A DNA stretch of 20,501 nt from JBBTCJ01 sp038043285 (GTDB lineage: Bacteria > Planctomycetota > Phycisphaerae > UBA1845). The notes under the pieces were generated by a model. It was given only the letters and a program-made list of their open reading frames with translations. It had not been told where the DNA came from and did not search any database. The stretch covers positions 1 through 20,501 of the forward strand of contig JBBTCJ010000086.1 in NCBI GenBank assembly GCA_038043285.1, in the 5' to 3' direction. The position numbers and the translations under genes are program-made. Shown one piece after another: positions 1-9,144 of this stretch (position 1 is the first letter of the stretch; each line of letters opens with the position of its first letter).

Positions 1-1353
1 ACACCCGTGGCCGCCCTGGTGGCGTACGTGGCGGACGGGTTGGAGTCGAACGCCGGGTTGGAGCTGGCGGAGCAGGACGCGCCGGCGCCGGCGCCGCCTG
101 ATCAGCCTCGGCCCGCCGGTGAGGACGGGACGGGGTTCGCGCGGCTGGAGCGCTATTCGCGGGAGTACGATCCGGATGGGGCGGATCGTGCTGGTCCGCG
201 GGCGCGTCGCGGGGGTTTCGACGGCGACGCCGATCCGAAGATGGCGGCGATGGCCAATACCGCCGGTCGGCCGGCGAGCCTCCACGAACACCTGCTGGAA
301 CAGTGGCATCTGATGGAGCTTCCCGCGGACCTGCGAGTCGCGGGCGAGGCGATCATTCAGAAGCTTGAACCGGACGGGTACCTCCGTGTGCCGCTGCGCG
401 AGGTCGCGGGTTCGACGAGGCCTCCGGCGTCGGTGGAAACGCTGGAACGATCGCTGGTGGAAGTCCAGAAGCTCGACCCGCCCGGAATCGGCGCCCGCGG
501 CGTTCAGGAATGCCTGACGCTGCAACTGAACACGCTTCCCGGCGACAACGGCATCGAGCGGATTCTGGTCAACGACCACATCGACGACATCACGCACAAC
601 CGCCTGCCCGCGATCGCCAAGGCGACCGGGTTCACGCTGGGTGAGATCAACGAAGCAATCAAGGCCATGCGCTCGATGCTGCACCTGCACCCGGGGTTTC
701 TGGTCGGCGATCACTCCGTTCCGTCGATTCGCCCGGACGTGATCGTGGACTACGCCGATTTCGGCGGCGGACTGGAAGTCCGTCTGGCGCGCGGCAACAT
801 GCCCAACCTGCGGGTTCGGGACGACGTGGCCGCGCTTGCCAAGTCGAAGGGTAATGGAAAGGACACCCGCGAGTTCGCCCGCAAGCACATTGAGGAAGCC
901 GTCGCGATCATCGATGCGGTCAACTTCCGCAAGACCCGGCTCCTGCAAGTCGCCCGGGCCATCGTCGAGCACCAGCGAGAGTTTTTCGACGTGGGTCCGA
1001 CCGGCCTGCGTATCTGCAAGATGAGCGATCTGGCTCAGGAATTGGGGTGTGATCCGTCGACGATCAGTCGTACGGTGGCGGATAAGTTCGTGCAAACGCC
1101 GCGCGGCATCTATCCGCTGCGCTACTTTTTCACCGGCGGTACGGAGACGGAAGAAGGGGAGACCGTCGGCTGGGACCACGTCAAGAACCGCGTCCGCGAG
1201 CTGGTCGAGGCGGAGGACAAGAAGGATCCGCTCAACGACGATCAGGTGGCGGCCCTCCTTTCCCGGGAAGGCATCGAGATCTCACGCCGGACGGTGGCGA
1301 AATACCGCCAGCAGTTGGACATTCCCGCGGCCCGACAGCGTAGACAATTCTGA
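1..1353 (+). CDS. rpoN: RNA polymerase sigma-54 factor, 5'-truncated by window edge
   Basis: Sigma-54 directs RNA polymerase core to -24/-12 promoters that need an AAA+ activator. The reading frame is open from base 1, and its first residues (…LVAYVADGLESNAGLEL) match the end of region I, so the true start lies upstream; the GTG at base 7 is not a convincing start. Next comes a low-complexity, acidic/Pro-rich region II. The core-binding domain follows, from EHLLEQWHLMELP through LDPPGIGARGVQECL. The DNA-binding part contains the helix-turn-helix MSDLAQELGCDPSTISRTV, then TPRGIYPLRYFF. The RpoN box SRRTVAKYR, near-identical to the family signature, sits about 15 residues from the C-terminus (about 1282-1308). 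The gene converges on cusA, with 75 bases between the stop codons. The family call is very secure; only the N-terminus is missing. Confidence 0.96.
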   Translation, partial: TPVAALVAYVADGLESNAGLELAEQDAPAPAPPDQPRPAGEDGTGFARLERYSREYDPDGADRAGPRARRGGFDGDADPKMAAMANTAGRPASLHEHLLEQWHLMELPADLRVAGEAIIQKLEPDGYLRVPLREVAGSTRPPASVETLERSLVEVQKLDPPGIGARGVQECLTLQLNTLPGDNGIERILVNDHIDDITHNRLPAIAKATGFTLGEINEAIKAMRSMLHLHPGFLVGDHSVPSIRPDVIVDYADFGGGLEVRLARGNMPNLRVRDDVAALAKSKGNGKDTREFARKHIEEAVAIIDAVNFRKTRLLQVARAIVEHQREFFDVGPTGLRICKMSDLAQELGCDPSTISRTVADKFVQTPRGIYPLRYFFTGGTETEEGETVGWDHVKNRVRELVEAEDKKDPLNDDQVAALLSREGIEISRRTVAKYRQQLDIPAARQRRQF

Positions 1354-1401
1354 CCGCGCCGCCAACCTTCAACTATGGATGGGACATCCTCGCTTGCCGA
1401 C

Positions 1402-1421
1402 AACCGTCACCGGTGACTGTT
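1402..1421. repeat. near-perfect palindrome between convergent rpoN and cusA
   Basis: GTCACCGGTGAC (1406-1417) is a perfect 12-base palindrome. It extends to 20 bases (1402-1421) with one mismatched pair, and lies between the two convergent stop codons. It could fold into a short hairpin in either transcript, but no T-run follows on either strand, so a classical intrinsic terminator is not supported. A bidirectional Rho-type or structural terminator, or a protein-binding site, remains possible. Confidence 0.35.
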
Positions 1422-1428
1422 CCGTACG

Positions 1429-4400
1429 CTATTCCGTCACAAAATGTCCCTTCCGCACTCCGAGGCGCCAGAGCCACTCCTTCATCATGCAATAAGTCAC
1501 CGGCAGGACGAACAGGGAAAGTAGTTCGATGGTCAATCCGCCGATGGAGGGCAGGGCAATGGGGATCATCACGTCAGCCCCTCGGCCGTCGCTGGTGAGC
1601 ACCGGCATCAACGACAACACGGTCGTCGCGGAGGTCATCAGGCACGGCCTCACGCGCTGTACGCCCGCGCGGATCACATTCTCGCGAATGTCGGCGATCC
1701 CTCGGACCGCCTTCCGTTGGAATTCCTGATTGAGATAGGTGGCCAACACCACGCCGTCGTCGGTGGTCACGCTGAACAGCGCGATGAACCCGACCCACAC
1801 CGCCGCCGACAGGTTGTAGGTGCGGAAATGCAGCAGGTCACGCGCGTTCTCTCCGAACAGCTCGAAGTTGAAAAACCACGGCTGGGCGATCAACCACAAA
1901 CCGATGAATCCACCCGCCCAGGCGACGGGAATGCCGCTAAAAACAATCAGCGACGTCGGCACGGATCGAAACTCAAAATACAGCAACATGAACAAGAGAA
2001 ACAAGCTGATCGGAAGGATGACGGACAGACGCTTCGCAAAGCGCACCTGGTTCTCGTAATTGCCCGCGAACTTGTAGTGAACGCCGGCCGGAAGGAGCAG
2101 CTCGCCCGATGCGATCTTCGCCTTCAGCAGGGCGTCGGCGGCCTCCACGACATCGACCTCGGCGTAGCCCGGTTCCTTGTCGAGCAGGACATAGGACACC
2201 AGGAAGTTGTCCTCGCTCTTGATGTCCTCCGGGCCGCGAACGTAGCGAATCGTCGCCAGTTGGCTGAGCGGAACCTGGATCCCGTCCATGCCCGGCACCA
2301 AGATCCGATCGATCGCTTCGACGTTGTCGCGCAGCTCGCGCCGGTAGCGCACCCGGACGGGATATCGCTCGCGCCCCTCGACGGTGGTCGTCGCGCGCAT
2401 GCCCCCGAGGGCGATTTCGATGACGTCCTGCACGTCGCGGACGTTGACGCCGTAGCGCGCGATACGCTCGCGGTCGATGTCGATCTCCCAATACGGCTTG
2501 CCGATCACCCGATCGGGAATGATGGCGTCCTTGGCCACGCCGGGCACGGCCTTCAGTTGCTCGGATATCTTGAAGACCACGTCCTCGATATCCGGCAGAC
2601 TTTTGCCATACACCTTGACGCCGATCGGGGCCCTCATGCCCGATTGCAGCATGACCAACCGCGCGGAAATCGGTTGAAGTTGCGGTGCGCCGGTCACCCC
2701 GGGAAACTTCGCCGCCTCCTGGATTTCCTTCCAGATGTCGGCCGGGGACTTGATGTGATCGCGCCATTGGCGAATCGACTGTCCATTCGCATCGAGCACC
2801 AACTCCTGGGTTACGGGGTCGCGCTGGTACTCGGTCTTGTAAAGAATCACGGTCTCCACCATGGACGGCGGGGCCGGATCCAACGCGGTGTCCGCCCGCC
2901 CGATCTTGCCCACCACGCTGTCCACCTCGGGGATCGCCCGAATGGATCGATCCTGCGCCGCCAGTACCTCAATCGCCGATCCAATGCCCGCGTGCGGCAT
3001 CAACGTCGGCATGAACAGGAAGGATCCTTCATCCAATGGCGGCATGAACTCCCTGCCCAAGCCGGGAAATTGGTGCATGCCGATCGTCCACGCCATCTGG
3101 TAGACGGACTGCCTGTCGGCGTCGGTGGACTGCGGTCGCGGGGCCCATTGAAAGGTGTTGCCGAATCCAAGCCATACGGTAAGTCCAAGCACAAAGACAA
3201 ATCCCGGGATGCTCAGGAAGAGCAGCTTGTGCTCCAGAAACGTTCGCAGAAACCACGGGTAGAAATCAATGAATACGACACGAACCATTCCCCACGCGAG
3301 GTTGATGCCCAGTACAATGGTCAGGTTGCGGACAAACCCCGCCCCCGGACCAAGAGGCATCCAGTGCCGGGTCAGCAGAATGACCACGGCGCCCATGACC
3401 ACGGCGCTTGCGGCCAGTCCGAACCAGTGCAACGCTCGCGGTGACAACCTGGCCTCGATGAGCGAATACGCACCATAGGCGGCCGCGGCCGACCCCGCCC
3501 AGTGCCACCCCAGCGCCGCGGCGATCACCCCGCCGAGAATAAACGCGCCGGGAAGCACCGCACGCGATGCTCCCCGCCCTCGCGCCAGCGGAGAGAAGAT
3601 CAGCGCCGCCAGCGTCGGAAGAATCAGCATGGCCACCAGCAGCGATCCAATCAGTGCGAAGGATTTGGTGTAGGCCAGCGGTTTGAAGAGCTTCCCTTCC
3701 GGCCCTTCCAGCGCAAACACGGGAAGGAACGCGATGACCGTCATCAGGATGGCCGTCGTAACCGCCGAGCCGATTTCGCGCGACGCTTCGTAGACCACTT
3801 CGTTGATCGGCCGGGCCGCGGCGCCGGCGGATCGGTCGGCGTCCAAATGTCGCACGATGTTCTCGGTGAGGATGATGCCCATGTCCACCATGGTACCGAT
3901 GGCGATGGCGATTCCACCCAGGCTCATCAGGTTGGAATCCACGCCGGCCGCCTTCATCAGGATGAAGCAGATCATCACCGCCAGCGGCATGGTCAGGCTG
4001 ATGATCACGCAGCTTCGAACGCGTCGCAGAAACATCATCACCACGAACGTGGTCACGAGAATCTGCTCCCACAGCGCGTCCTTCAGCGTGTCGAGCGTTT
4101 CATGGATCAGTGTCGTGCGATCGTAGAACGGGACGAGTTGTACCTGCGACGTCGTCCCATCGGGCAAGGTTTTTTTCGGCAGTCCCGGGGCGATCTCTGC
4201 GATCTTCGCCTTGACCCGCTCGATCACCTCCAGCGGGTTGGTTCCGTACCGGACGACGACCACGCCGCCCGTCGCTTCCGCCCCCTCCTTGTCCAGGACT
4301 CCGCGGCGCAGGGCCGGACCAAGTTGAACACCGGCGACGTTCTTGACGTACACCGGCACGCCCGCCTCAGCCCGGACAACCACGCTCTCAAGATCCTCGA

Positions 4401-5190
4401 CCTTCTGCACGAACCCCCGGCTGCGGAGCACGTACTCGACGCCGTTCCACTCAATGGTCTCCGCGCCGACGTCGATGTTGGCCCGCTCGACGGCCATGAG
4501 CACGTCCTGCAGCCGCACGCCGTACGCCCGCATCGCGTCCGGATCAACGTCCACCTGGTATTCGCGCACAAACCCGCCGATGCCCGCGACCTCGCTCACC
4601 CCCGGAACGCGCAATGCCGGTCGAACGTACCAGTCCTGAATGCTCCGCAACTCCGCCGGATCAAATCCGCCGCGAGAGCCTTCCAGGGTGTACCAGAAGA
4701 CCTGCCCCAACGCCGTCGCGTCCGGACCGAGCATCGGCGTCACCCCGGAGGGAAGAAGCTGCCGGGCGACGCTGAGCTTTTCCAGCAGGCGGGATCGGCA
4801 CCAGTAGAAGTCAAACTCGTCGTCGAAGATGACGTAAATCTGCGAAAAACCGAACATCGAAAACGCGCGAATGGTTTTAAATCCGGGCGTCCCCTGAAGG
4901 AGCGTGGTCAGCGGATAGGTGACCTGGTCCTCGACGTCTTGCGGAGAACGTCCCGGCCAGTCGGTGAACACCACCTGCTGGTTCTCGCCGATGTCGGGAA
5001 TGGCGTCGACGGGGATCGGATCGCGCGGGAGGATCGGGTCGGGAGTCGCGAACGGCATGACCCTATAGCCCCAGCCCAAAATCAGCAGCAACAGCAGCAC
5101 GACAACCAGTCGGTTGTCGATGCAGAACCGCAGCAGGCGGTCGATCAAGCCAACCGGCGCGGTGAGATCGGGCGTGGTCGATCCGCTCAT
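1429..5190 (-). CDS. cusA: CusA-type heavy-metal efflux RND pump (Cu(I)/Ag(I))
   Basis: Inner-membrane proton-driven pump that takes Cu(I)/Ag(I) and passes it through the CusB/CusC-type conduit. The 1253-residue protein has TM1 at about 27-45, porter segments (DVEDQVTYPLTT, GPDATALGQ) and the TM4 signature GGIAIAIGTMVD with the proton-relay Asp436. The three methionines that form the substrate site in E. coli CusA (573, 623, 672) align with Met727 (EGSFLFMP), Met777 (SMVET) and Met847 (VMLQSGMRAPIG), which favours Cu/Ag over Zn/Co/Cd. The relay Glu939 of CusA is matched by Asp1144, while the Lys984 position is Cys1183 (RVRPCLMT). It is about 200 residues longer than E. coli CusA: a hydrophobic insertion at about 540-645 adds likely membrane spans, and a loop is added near 1100-1120. 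It starts at ATG 5190 within the cusB stop (ATGA), with GGAGG (5197-5201) six bases upstream. Confidence 0.94.
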   Translation of the reverse strand: MSGSTTPDLTAPVGLIDRLLRFCIDNRLVVVLLLLLILGWGYRVMPFATPDPILPRDPIPVDAIPDIGENQQVVFTDWPGRSPQDVEDQVTYPLTTLLQGTPGFKTIRAFSMFGFSQIYVIFDDEFDFYWCRSRLLEKLSVARQLLPSGVTPMLGPDATALGQVFWYTLEGSRGGFDPAELRSIQDWYVRPALRVPGVSEVAGIGGFVREYQVDVDPDAMRAYGVRLQDVLMAVERANIDVGAETIEWNGVEYVLRSRGFVQKVEDLESVVVRAEAGVPVYVKNVAGVQLGPALRRGVLDKEGAEATGGVVVVRYGTNPLEVIERVKAKIAEIAPGLPKKTLPDGTTSQVQLVPFYDRTTLIHETLDTLKDALWEQILVTTFVVMMFLRRVRSCVIISLTMPLAVMICFILMKAAGVDSNLMSLGGIAIAIGTMVDMGIILTENIVRHLDADRSAGAAARPINEVVYEASREIGSAVTTAILMTVIAFLPVFALEGPEGKLFKPLAYTKSFALIGSLLVAMLILPTLAALIFSPLARGRGASRAVLPGAFILGGVIAAALGWHWAGSAAAAYGAYSLIEARLSPRALHWFGLAASAVVMGAVVILLTRHWMPLGPGAGFVRNLTIVLGINLAWGMVRVVFIDFYPWFLRTFLEHKLLFLSIPGFVFVLGLTVWLGFGNTFQWAPRPQSTDADRQSVYQMAWTIGMHQFPGLGREFMPPLDEGSFLFMPTLMPHAGIGSAIEVLAAQDRSIRAIPEVDSVVGKIGRADTALDPAPPSMVETVILYKTEYQRDPVTQELVLDANGQSIRQWRDHIKSPADIWKEIQEAAKFPGVTGAPQLQPISARLVMLQSGMRAPIGVKVYGKSLPDIEDVVFKISEQLKAVPGVAKDAIIPDRVIGKPYWEIDIDRERIARYGVNVRDVQDVIEIALGGMRATTTVEGRERYPVRVRYRRELRDNVEAIDRILVPGMDGIQVPLSQLATIRYVRGPEDIKSEDNFLVSYVLLDKEPGYAEVDVVEAADALLKAKIASGELLLPAGVHYKFAGNYENQVRFAKRLSVILPISLFLLFMLLYFEFRSVPTSLIVFSGIPVAWAGGFIGLWLIAQPWFFNFELFGENARDLLHFRTYNLSAAVWVGFIALFSVTTDDGVVLATYLNQEFQRKAVRGIADIRENVIRAGVQRVRPCLMTSATTVLSLMPVLTSDGRGADVMIPIALPSIGGLTIELLSLFVLPVTYCMMKEWLWRLGVRKGHFVTE

Positions 5191-7403
5191 GGTCGGCCTC
5201 CGCCGTTTGCATCAACGCCCCGGCGTGGTTCGATCTGCTCTCGAAGCACCCCGCAGCGGAACATGGCTGATCCGAAATAGGGGTTCTCCGCCTCCTCCTG
5301 GTCCTGGATCCAGGAAGCCCCACGATCGTTGAAGGCCATCGGACAGTGAAAGACGGCCAGTTTGCGTGAGATGGGCAGCTCGAACGTTCGCAACGCGGAG
5401 ATAAGCCCGTCCGACACTCCGTCGAAGGATGCCCGCGCATGTTCGATGTCCTTGGCCTCGCTCAGCCCCGTGACACTCTTGCCGATCGCCTCGGCCAGGG
5501 ACAGCCAGCGTTGCCGCGCGTCGGACGAAAGCTCGTCTGTCTGCACGGTGTTCAACGAAGCCCGCAAGGTGTCGCTGATTCGCCCGATCGGGCCGAAGCG
5601 ATCGTGGCTCAGCGCTTCCTGCAAGGCCAGGTAGTCCTTGAGGATCGCGTCGAATGCCGCCGCGAACGCCGCGTTGACCTGGAACTTCCCGGGCGGTTCT
5701 GCTTGCCTCCTGCGTCGCTCGTCACTTCCGGGATCACCCTCGTCCGGATGCATCATGCTCGGACGGGCGAGAATCTGCATGGCGCTGTCAATCTGAAAAT
5801 TGCCCCGCGCCACCACAAGCTCTCCCTCGCGCAGTCCGTCGACGACGAGGAAGTGATCGCCGGCGCGCGGGCCTAGCGTGATCGTCCGCCCCTCGTAAGT
5901 TCCCGGTTGATCCGGAAGTTCGACGTACACCACCGCGCGGCGCCCGGTGGTCAGCGGCGCCGACGCCGGAATCGCCAACGGCGGCGCCGCGGACGTCGTA
6001 TCGGCGGAGGCGTAGCCCAGCGATTCGGCGGGTACCAGCGGCATGCCGCACACGTCGCAGGTACCGGGAGCGTCCTTGACGATCTCCGGATGCATCGGGC
6101 TGATCCATTTTCCCGAAAGCGCCGTGTCCAGCACTTTTCCGCCGGCCGACACCTTCGAGCGGACCGTCGCCCGAACGAACATTTCCGGCTTCAGCCGTCC
6201 GTCGGCGTTGTCCACGTTGACGCGGACCTTGGCCGTCCGCGTTCGCTCGTTGAGCACTGGGTCGATGAAGGCGATTCGTCCGCGGAAGGCTTCGCCGGGA
6301 TAGGCCTCGGTCTCGAAAGTCACGTCCTGTCCGTACCGCACCCAGGCAAGGTCGGACTCATAGGCGTCCATCTTCATCCACACGCGGGACAAGTCCGCGA
6401 TGGTGTAGATGGCTGTTCCGGTCTCGACGTAGGCCCCCTCCACCGCGTGCTTCTCGATCACGATGCCGCCCATCGGGGCGAAGATCGTGAGGTGATCCGA
6501 CGGCGTGCCGCGGCGCTCGATGTCTGCGACCTGATCCGTCGTCAGACCCCACAACCGCAACTTCGTGCGGGCCGCCTCGAGCGACTGCTGATAGCCCGTG
6601 TCGGCCTCCGGAGTGCTGCGCGAGGACTCGAACGCCCGCAAAGCCTGGATCAACTCCTCCTGCGCCGCGAGCAGTTCGGGGCTATAAAGGTAGACCAAAT
6701 GGTCGCCTTCGCGCACCGGCACGCCGGTGTAATCCACGAACAGTCGATCGAGCCTCCCGCCGACCCGGGCGGTGATGGATTTGACCCGCGTTTCGTCGAA
6801 CTCCACCTTGCCAATCATGCGAAGCTCCTTCTCGACGAATCGCCGCTCGACCGGCGCCGTTCGCACCTGCGCCAGCCGAAGCGCCGTCGCCGAGAGGGTG
6901 ATCCGCGGCGGCGCGCCGTCAGCCGCCGTCTCCGCCCCGGTCTGGCCCTCTTCCTCCACGGGCACCATGTCCATTCCACACACCGGACATTTGCCCGGCT
7001 TGTCCACCGGAGGAACGCAGAACATCGAGCAGGCGTACTTGACCTTCTTGGCCGGTCTCGCGTCCGCCTCCGCGGCGGCGGGGATCAAGTCCATGCCGCA
7101 CAGCGGGCACTTGCCCGGTCCGGGTTGATGCACCTGCGGGTGCATCGAGCAAGTCCAATACGCCGCAACCGGTTGTTCGCCGGACCCAGGCGTTGTGTGC
7201 GAGGCCGCCCCTGACCGAGTCGCCTCATACGTCGGCCGAACGCTCGCACCGAGCCAGAATCCCGCGGCGACCAGGAGCACGGCAATCACCACCTTCGCCG
7301 ATCGCCGAACGAACGTCGCCAGCCACGGGTCTCGGTCGGACGGTCGCGCCACAGGCGGCGAGGGAATGGATGTGCTCGATGGGTTGGATGTCGTCATGGT
7401 CAT
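5187..7403 (-). CDS. cusB: CusB-type periplasmic adaptor with three metal-binding units and DUF3347-like tail
   Basis: Membrane-fusion protein that links the RND pump to the outer-membrane channel and can pass metal to the pump. The 738 residues start with a TM anchor (about 37-53). Heavy-metal-binding unit 1 (82-109) has CSMHP and CPLCGMDL. Unit 2 (123-149) has CSMFC and CPVCGMDM. The adaptor core follows (RVGGRLDRLFV, then the lipoyl-like half FAPMGGIVIEKHAVEGAYV at about 308-326). Unit 3 (about 432-460, SPMHP…CDVCGMPL) is inserted before the membrane-proximal part, and its first Cys is replaced by Ser. Residues 575-725 resemble the DUF3347 family found in Cu efflux adaptors and end in FHCPMA and NPYFGSAMFRCG. 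The start overlaps the upstream stop as ATGA. GGAGG (7408-7412) lies 4 bases from this ATG and 10 from a second in-frame ATG at 7397, so either may be used. The stop overlaps the cusA start. Confidence 0.94.
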   Translation of the reverse strand: MTMTTSNPSSTSIPSPPVARPSDRDPWLATFVRRSAKVVIAVLLVAAGFWLGASVRPTYEATRSGAASHTTPGSGEQPVAAYWTCSMHPQVHQPGPGKCPLCGMDLIPAAAEADARPAKKVKYACSMFCVPPVDKPGKCPVCGMDMVPVEEEGQTGAETAADGAPPRITLSATALRLAQVRTAPVERRFVEKELRMIGKVEFDETRVKSITARVGGRLDRLFVDYTGVPVREGDHLVYLYSPELLAAQEELIQALRAFESSRSTPEADTGYQQSLEAARTKLRLWGLTTDQVADIERRGTPSDHLTIFAPMGGIVIEKHAVEGAYVETGTAIYTIADLSRVWMKMDAYESDLAWVRYGQDVTFETEAYPGEAFRGRIAFIDPVLNERTRTAKVRVNVDNADGRLKPEMFVRATVRSKVSAGGKVLDTALSGKWISPMHPEIVKDAPGTCDVCGMPLVPAESLGYASADTTSAAPPLAIPASAPLTTGRRAVVYVELPDQPGTYEGRTITLGPRAGDHFLVVDGLREGELVVARGNFQIDSAMQILARPSMMHPDEGDPGSDERRRRQAEPPGKFQVNAAFAAAFDAILKDYLALQEALSHDRFGPIGRISDTLRASLNTVQTDELSSDARQRWLSLAEAIGKSVTGLSEAKDIEHARASFDGVSDGLISALRTFELPISRKLAVFHCPMAFNDRGASWIQDQEEAENPYFGSAMFRCGVLREQIEPRRGVDANGGGRP

Positions 7404-8968
7404 TTCTCCTCCGTGTGCGAACCGCTCGAATGGGCCGGAAGATCGGTGTCTTTTTGTGTAGAAGGCGTTGTCGCGTCCTCAAGCGATCCAAGGCGCCCGC
7501 CGACCTGCCGCTCCAAGTCCGCCCGCGTGACGCTCGCGTCGCGCACGAACCCCAGCGCGCTCAGCCGGGTCATGATGAGATCCTCTTGGATTTGCAGCAG
7601 GACGGTGACGTCCTCGCGACCCGCGCGATAGGACTCCAAGACGATCTGGAAACTCCGCTCAACCTCGGGAATGATCGCCTCGCGGAAGAATCTCGCCTGT
7701 TCGACGGCTTGGCCGTGCATCACCAGGTTTTCGCGGACCTTCGAGACCACCCGTTCGCGCTGCGCCTCGTACGCGGCGCTGCGCCTGCGATGCTCATGAA
7801 CCGCCATCGCGATTTGTGCCTGGTTCTGATCGAAGATGGGCAGCTCGATCTCCAGCATCGGACCGACGGTCCAGTCCATTTCCCGCGGCTTGGGCGAGAA
7901 AGGCATCGCCGATTGCATCGGCGGTGTCTGCTGGAGCAATCCCTGGGCGGCCGCGTTGCCCACGCTGCCCGCGAGTTGCTGATTCTGCGAGCGCGGCATC
8001 GGCGCCCGCTCGAACGTGAGTCCCAGCGCCAAGTCGGGCCAGGCTTCGCGGCGCATTCGTTCCAGATCGTGTTCCGCGCCGGCCACGCTCCACTCCGCCG
8101 CACGCAGGTCCAGACGTTCCTCCCGCGCCCGCGTCAACAGCGCCTCCTCCGACGGCGGCACGGCAAGATCGTCATGCAACTCGTCGACCGGCGACACGGT
8201 CCAGTCGGCGGTCGCAGCGGCGGCGCCGATGAGCATCAGCAATTCCCGTTTGCCGCCGTCATCGTCCGCCTGCATGGTCATCAGCTCTGATCGAAGCCGC
8301 AGCAACCGGATCTGGGCGACGTTGACTTCCACGAGGGTGGCCTTCCCCGCCGCTTGCTGTGACTGGATCAAACGCCGCGACTGCTCCACAACCGCCATGT
8401 TGGCGCGGATCAGTTCGATGGCCCGCTGCGCGAACTGAATCCTGGCGTACGAGCGTTTGACCTCCGCCGCGGTTTCGACGGCCCGGTCCGCAACGCGCAG
8501 GACGGTCTCCTGCAACTTGGCGGCCGCCGCCTCCTTGCGGGGCGGAATCAGCCACAAATCCTGCAACTCCTGCATGGGAAACCCCGAACTCCGCAACATG
8601 GACCGCCCGCCGCCCTCGGGAAACATGGCCATGAAGTTGAGCACCGGGTTCTTCAGAAGCCCCGCCTGCACCAGCTCCGCGTGGGCAACGCCGATCATCT
8701 CGACGTCCGCGCGAAGCTCGCGGTTGTTACGCAGTGCGAGTTCCACGGCGTCGTCCAGGCCGAGAACCGTGGACGAATCCCACGCCGGAAGCGAAGCGTC
8801 CCAGGGCGCCGTCCAGTCGACGGGCGCTCCGGTCTGATGGCCGGCCAACCGAGCCGCCTCGACAAACCTCGGCTTCGAATCCACTTTCGCGCATCCGGCG
8901 ATCCCAAGGACAACCGGCGCGCAGGCCGACACTAGCAACAAGCGATTGCGCCACCAACATGCGATCAT
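7400..8968 (-). CDS. CusC/TolC-type outer-membrane efflux lipoprotein
   Basis: Outer-membrane channel of the tripartite metal exporter (OEP family). From ATG 8968 the protein has 522 residues: a basic N-terminus, a hydrophobic stretch and a lipobox (IAGC, Cys26), so it is probably a lipoprotein. The mature part shows two OEP-like repeats, each beginning with the family pattern of a long amphipathic helix (LDDAVELALRNNRELRA at about 71-87; EEALLTRAREERLDLRAAEW at about 274-293), and long coiled-coil-forming helices rich in Arg, Glu and Ala. The Met-rich 340-365 segment may be a loop. Upstream in-frame TTG (8989) and GTG (8980) codons exist, but ATG 8968 has a purine-rich GAGGTGG five bases before it and gives a proper signal peptide. 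It is the first gene of the tightly coupled outer-membrane-channel/cusB/cusA unit, and its stop overlaps the cusB start. Confidence 0.9.
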   Translation of the reverse strand: MIACWWRNRLLLVSACAPVVLGIAGCAKVDSKPRFVEAARLAGHQTGAPVDWTAPWDASLPAWDSSTVLGLDDAVELALRNNRELRADVEMIGVAHAELVQAGLLKNPVLNFMAMFPEGGGRSMLRSSGFPMQELQDLWLIPPRKEAAAAKLQETVLRVADRAVETAAEVKRSYARIQFAQRAIELIRANMAVVEQSRRLIQSQQAAGKATLVEVNVAQIRLLRLRSELMTMQADDDGGKRELLMLIGAAAATADWTVSPVDELHDDLAVPPSEEALLTRAREERLDLRAAEWSVAGAEHDLERMRREAWPDLALGLTFERAPMPRSQNQQLAGSVGNAAAQGLLQQTPPMQSAMPFSPKPREMDWTVGPMLEIELPIFDQNQAQIAMAVHEHRRRSAAYEAQRERVVSKVRENLVMHGQAVEQARFFREAIIPEVERSFQIVLESYRAGREDVTVLLQIQEDLIMTRLSALGFVRDASVTRADLERQVGGRLGSLEDATTPSTQKDTDLPAHSSGSHTEEK

Positions 8969-9024
8969 GGTCCACCTCACGGGAGACAAGCACGTTCCAC
9001 CGCTTACACGGACGTTAACACCCT

Positions 9025-9116
9025 AAGCCGCGGCTTCAGCACGCACCACCCGGCAGATCGAGAGCCGCGGTTGGGGACATTCCGATGATCGCGCGCACCG
9101 AAGTCTGCGGCTTCAG
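9025..9116. repeat. short palindrome and 10-base direct repeat upstream of the channel gene
   Basis: In the 176-base gap between the YHS gene and the channel gene, AAGCCGCGGCTT (9025-9036) is a perfect palindrome. GCGGCTTCAG occurs twice, at 9030-9039 and 9107-9116. This could be an internal regulatory or RNA-structure region, but in such GC-rich DNA it may be chance. Confidence 0.2.
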
Positions 9117-9144
9117 GAGAGCACTCTGCATCCGTTTGATCTCA

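Noticed and set aside
1717..5280. Long plus-strand open frames (1717-3444 and 3502-5280) opposite cusA
   Set aside because: They are rich in His, Arg and Asp with no family motif, and arise from the GC-biased codon pattern of the real cusA gene on the other strand.
5907..8290. Plus-strand open frames (5907-7214 and 7193-8290) opposite cusB and the channel gene
   Set aside because: Antisense shadows of strongly supported genes; composition is unlike a real protein and no ribosome-binding site or domain is seen.
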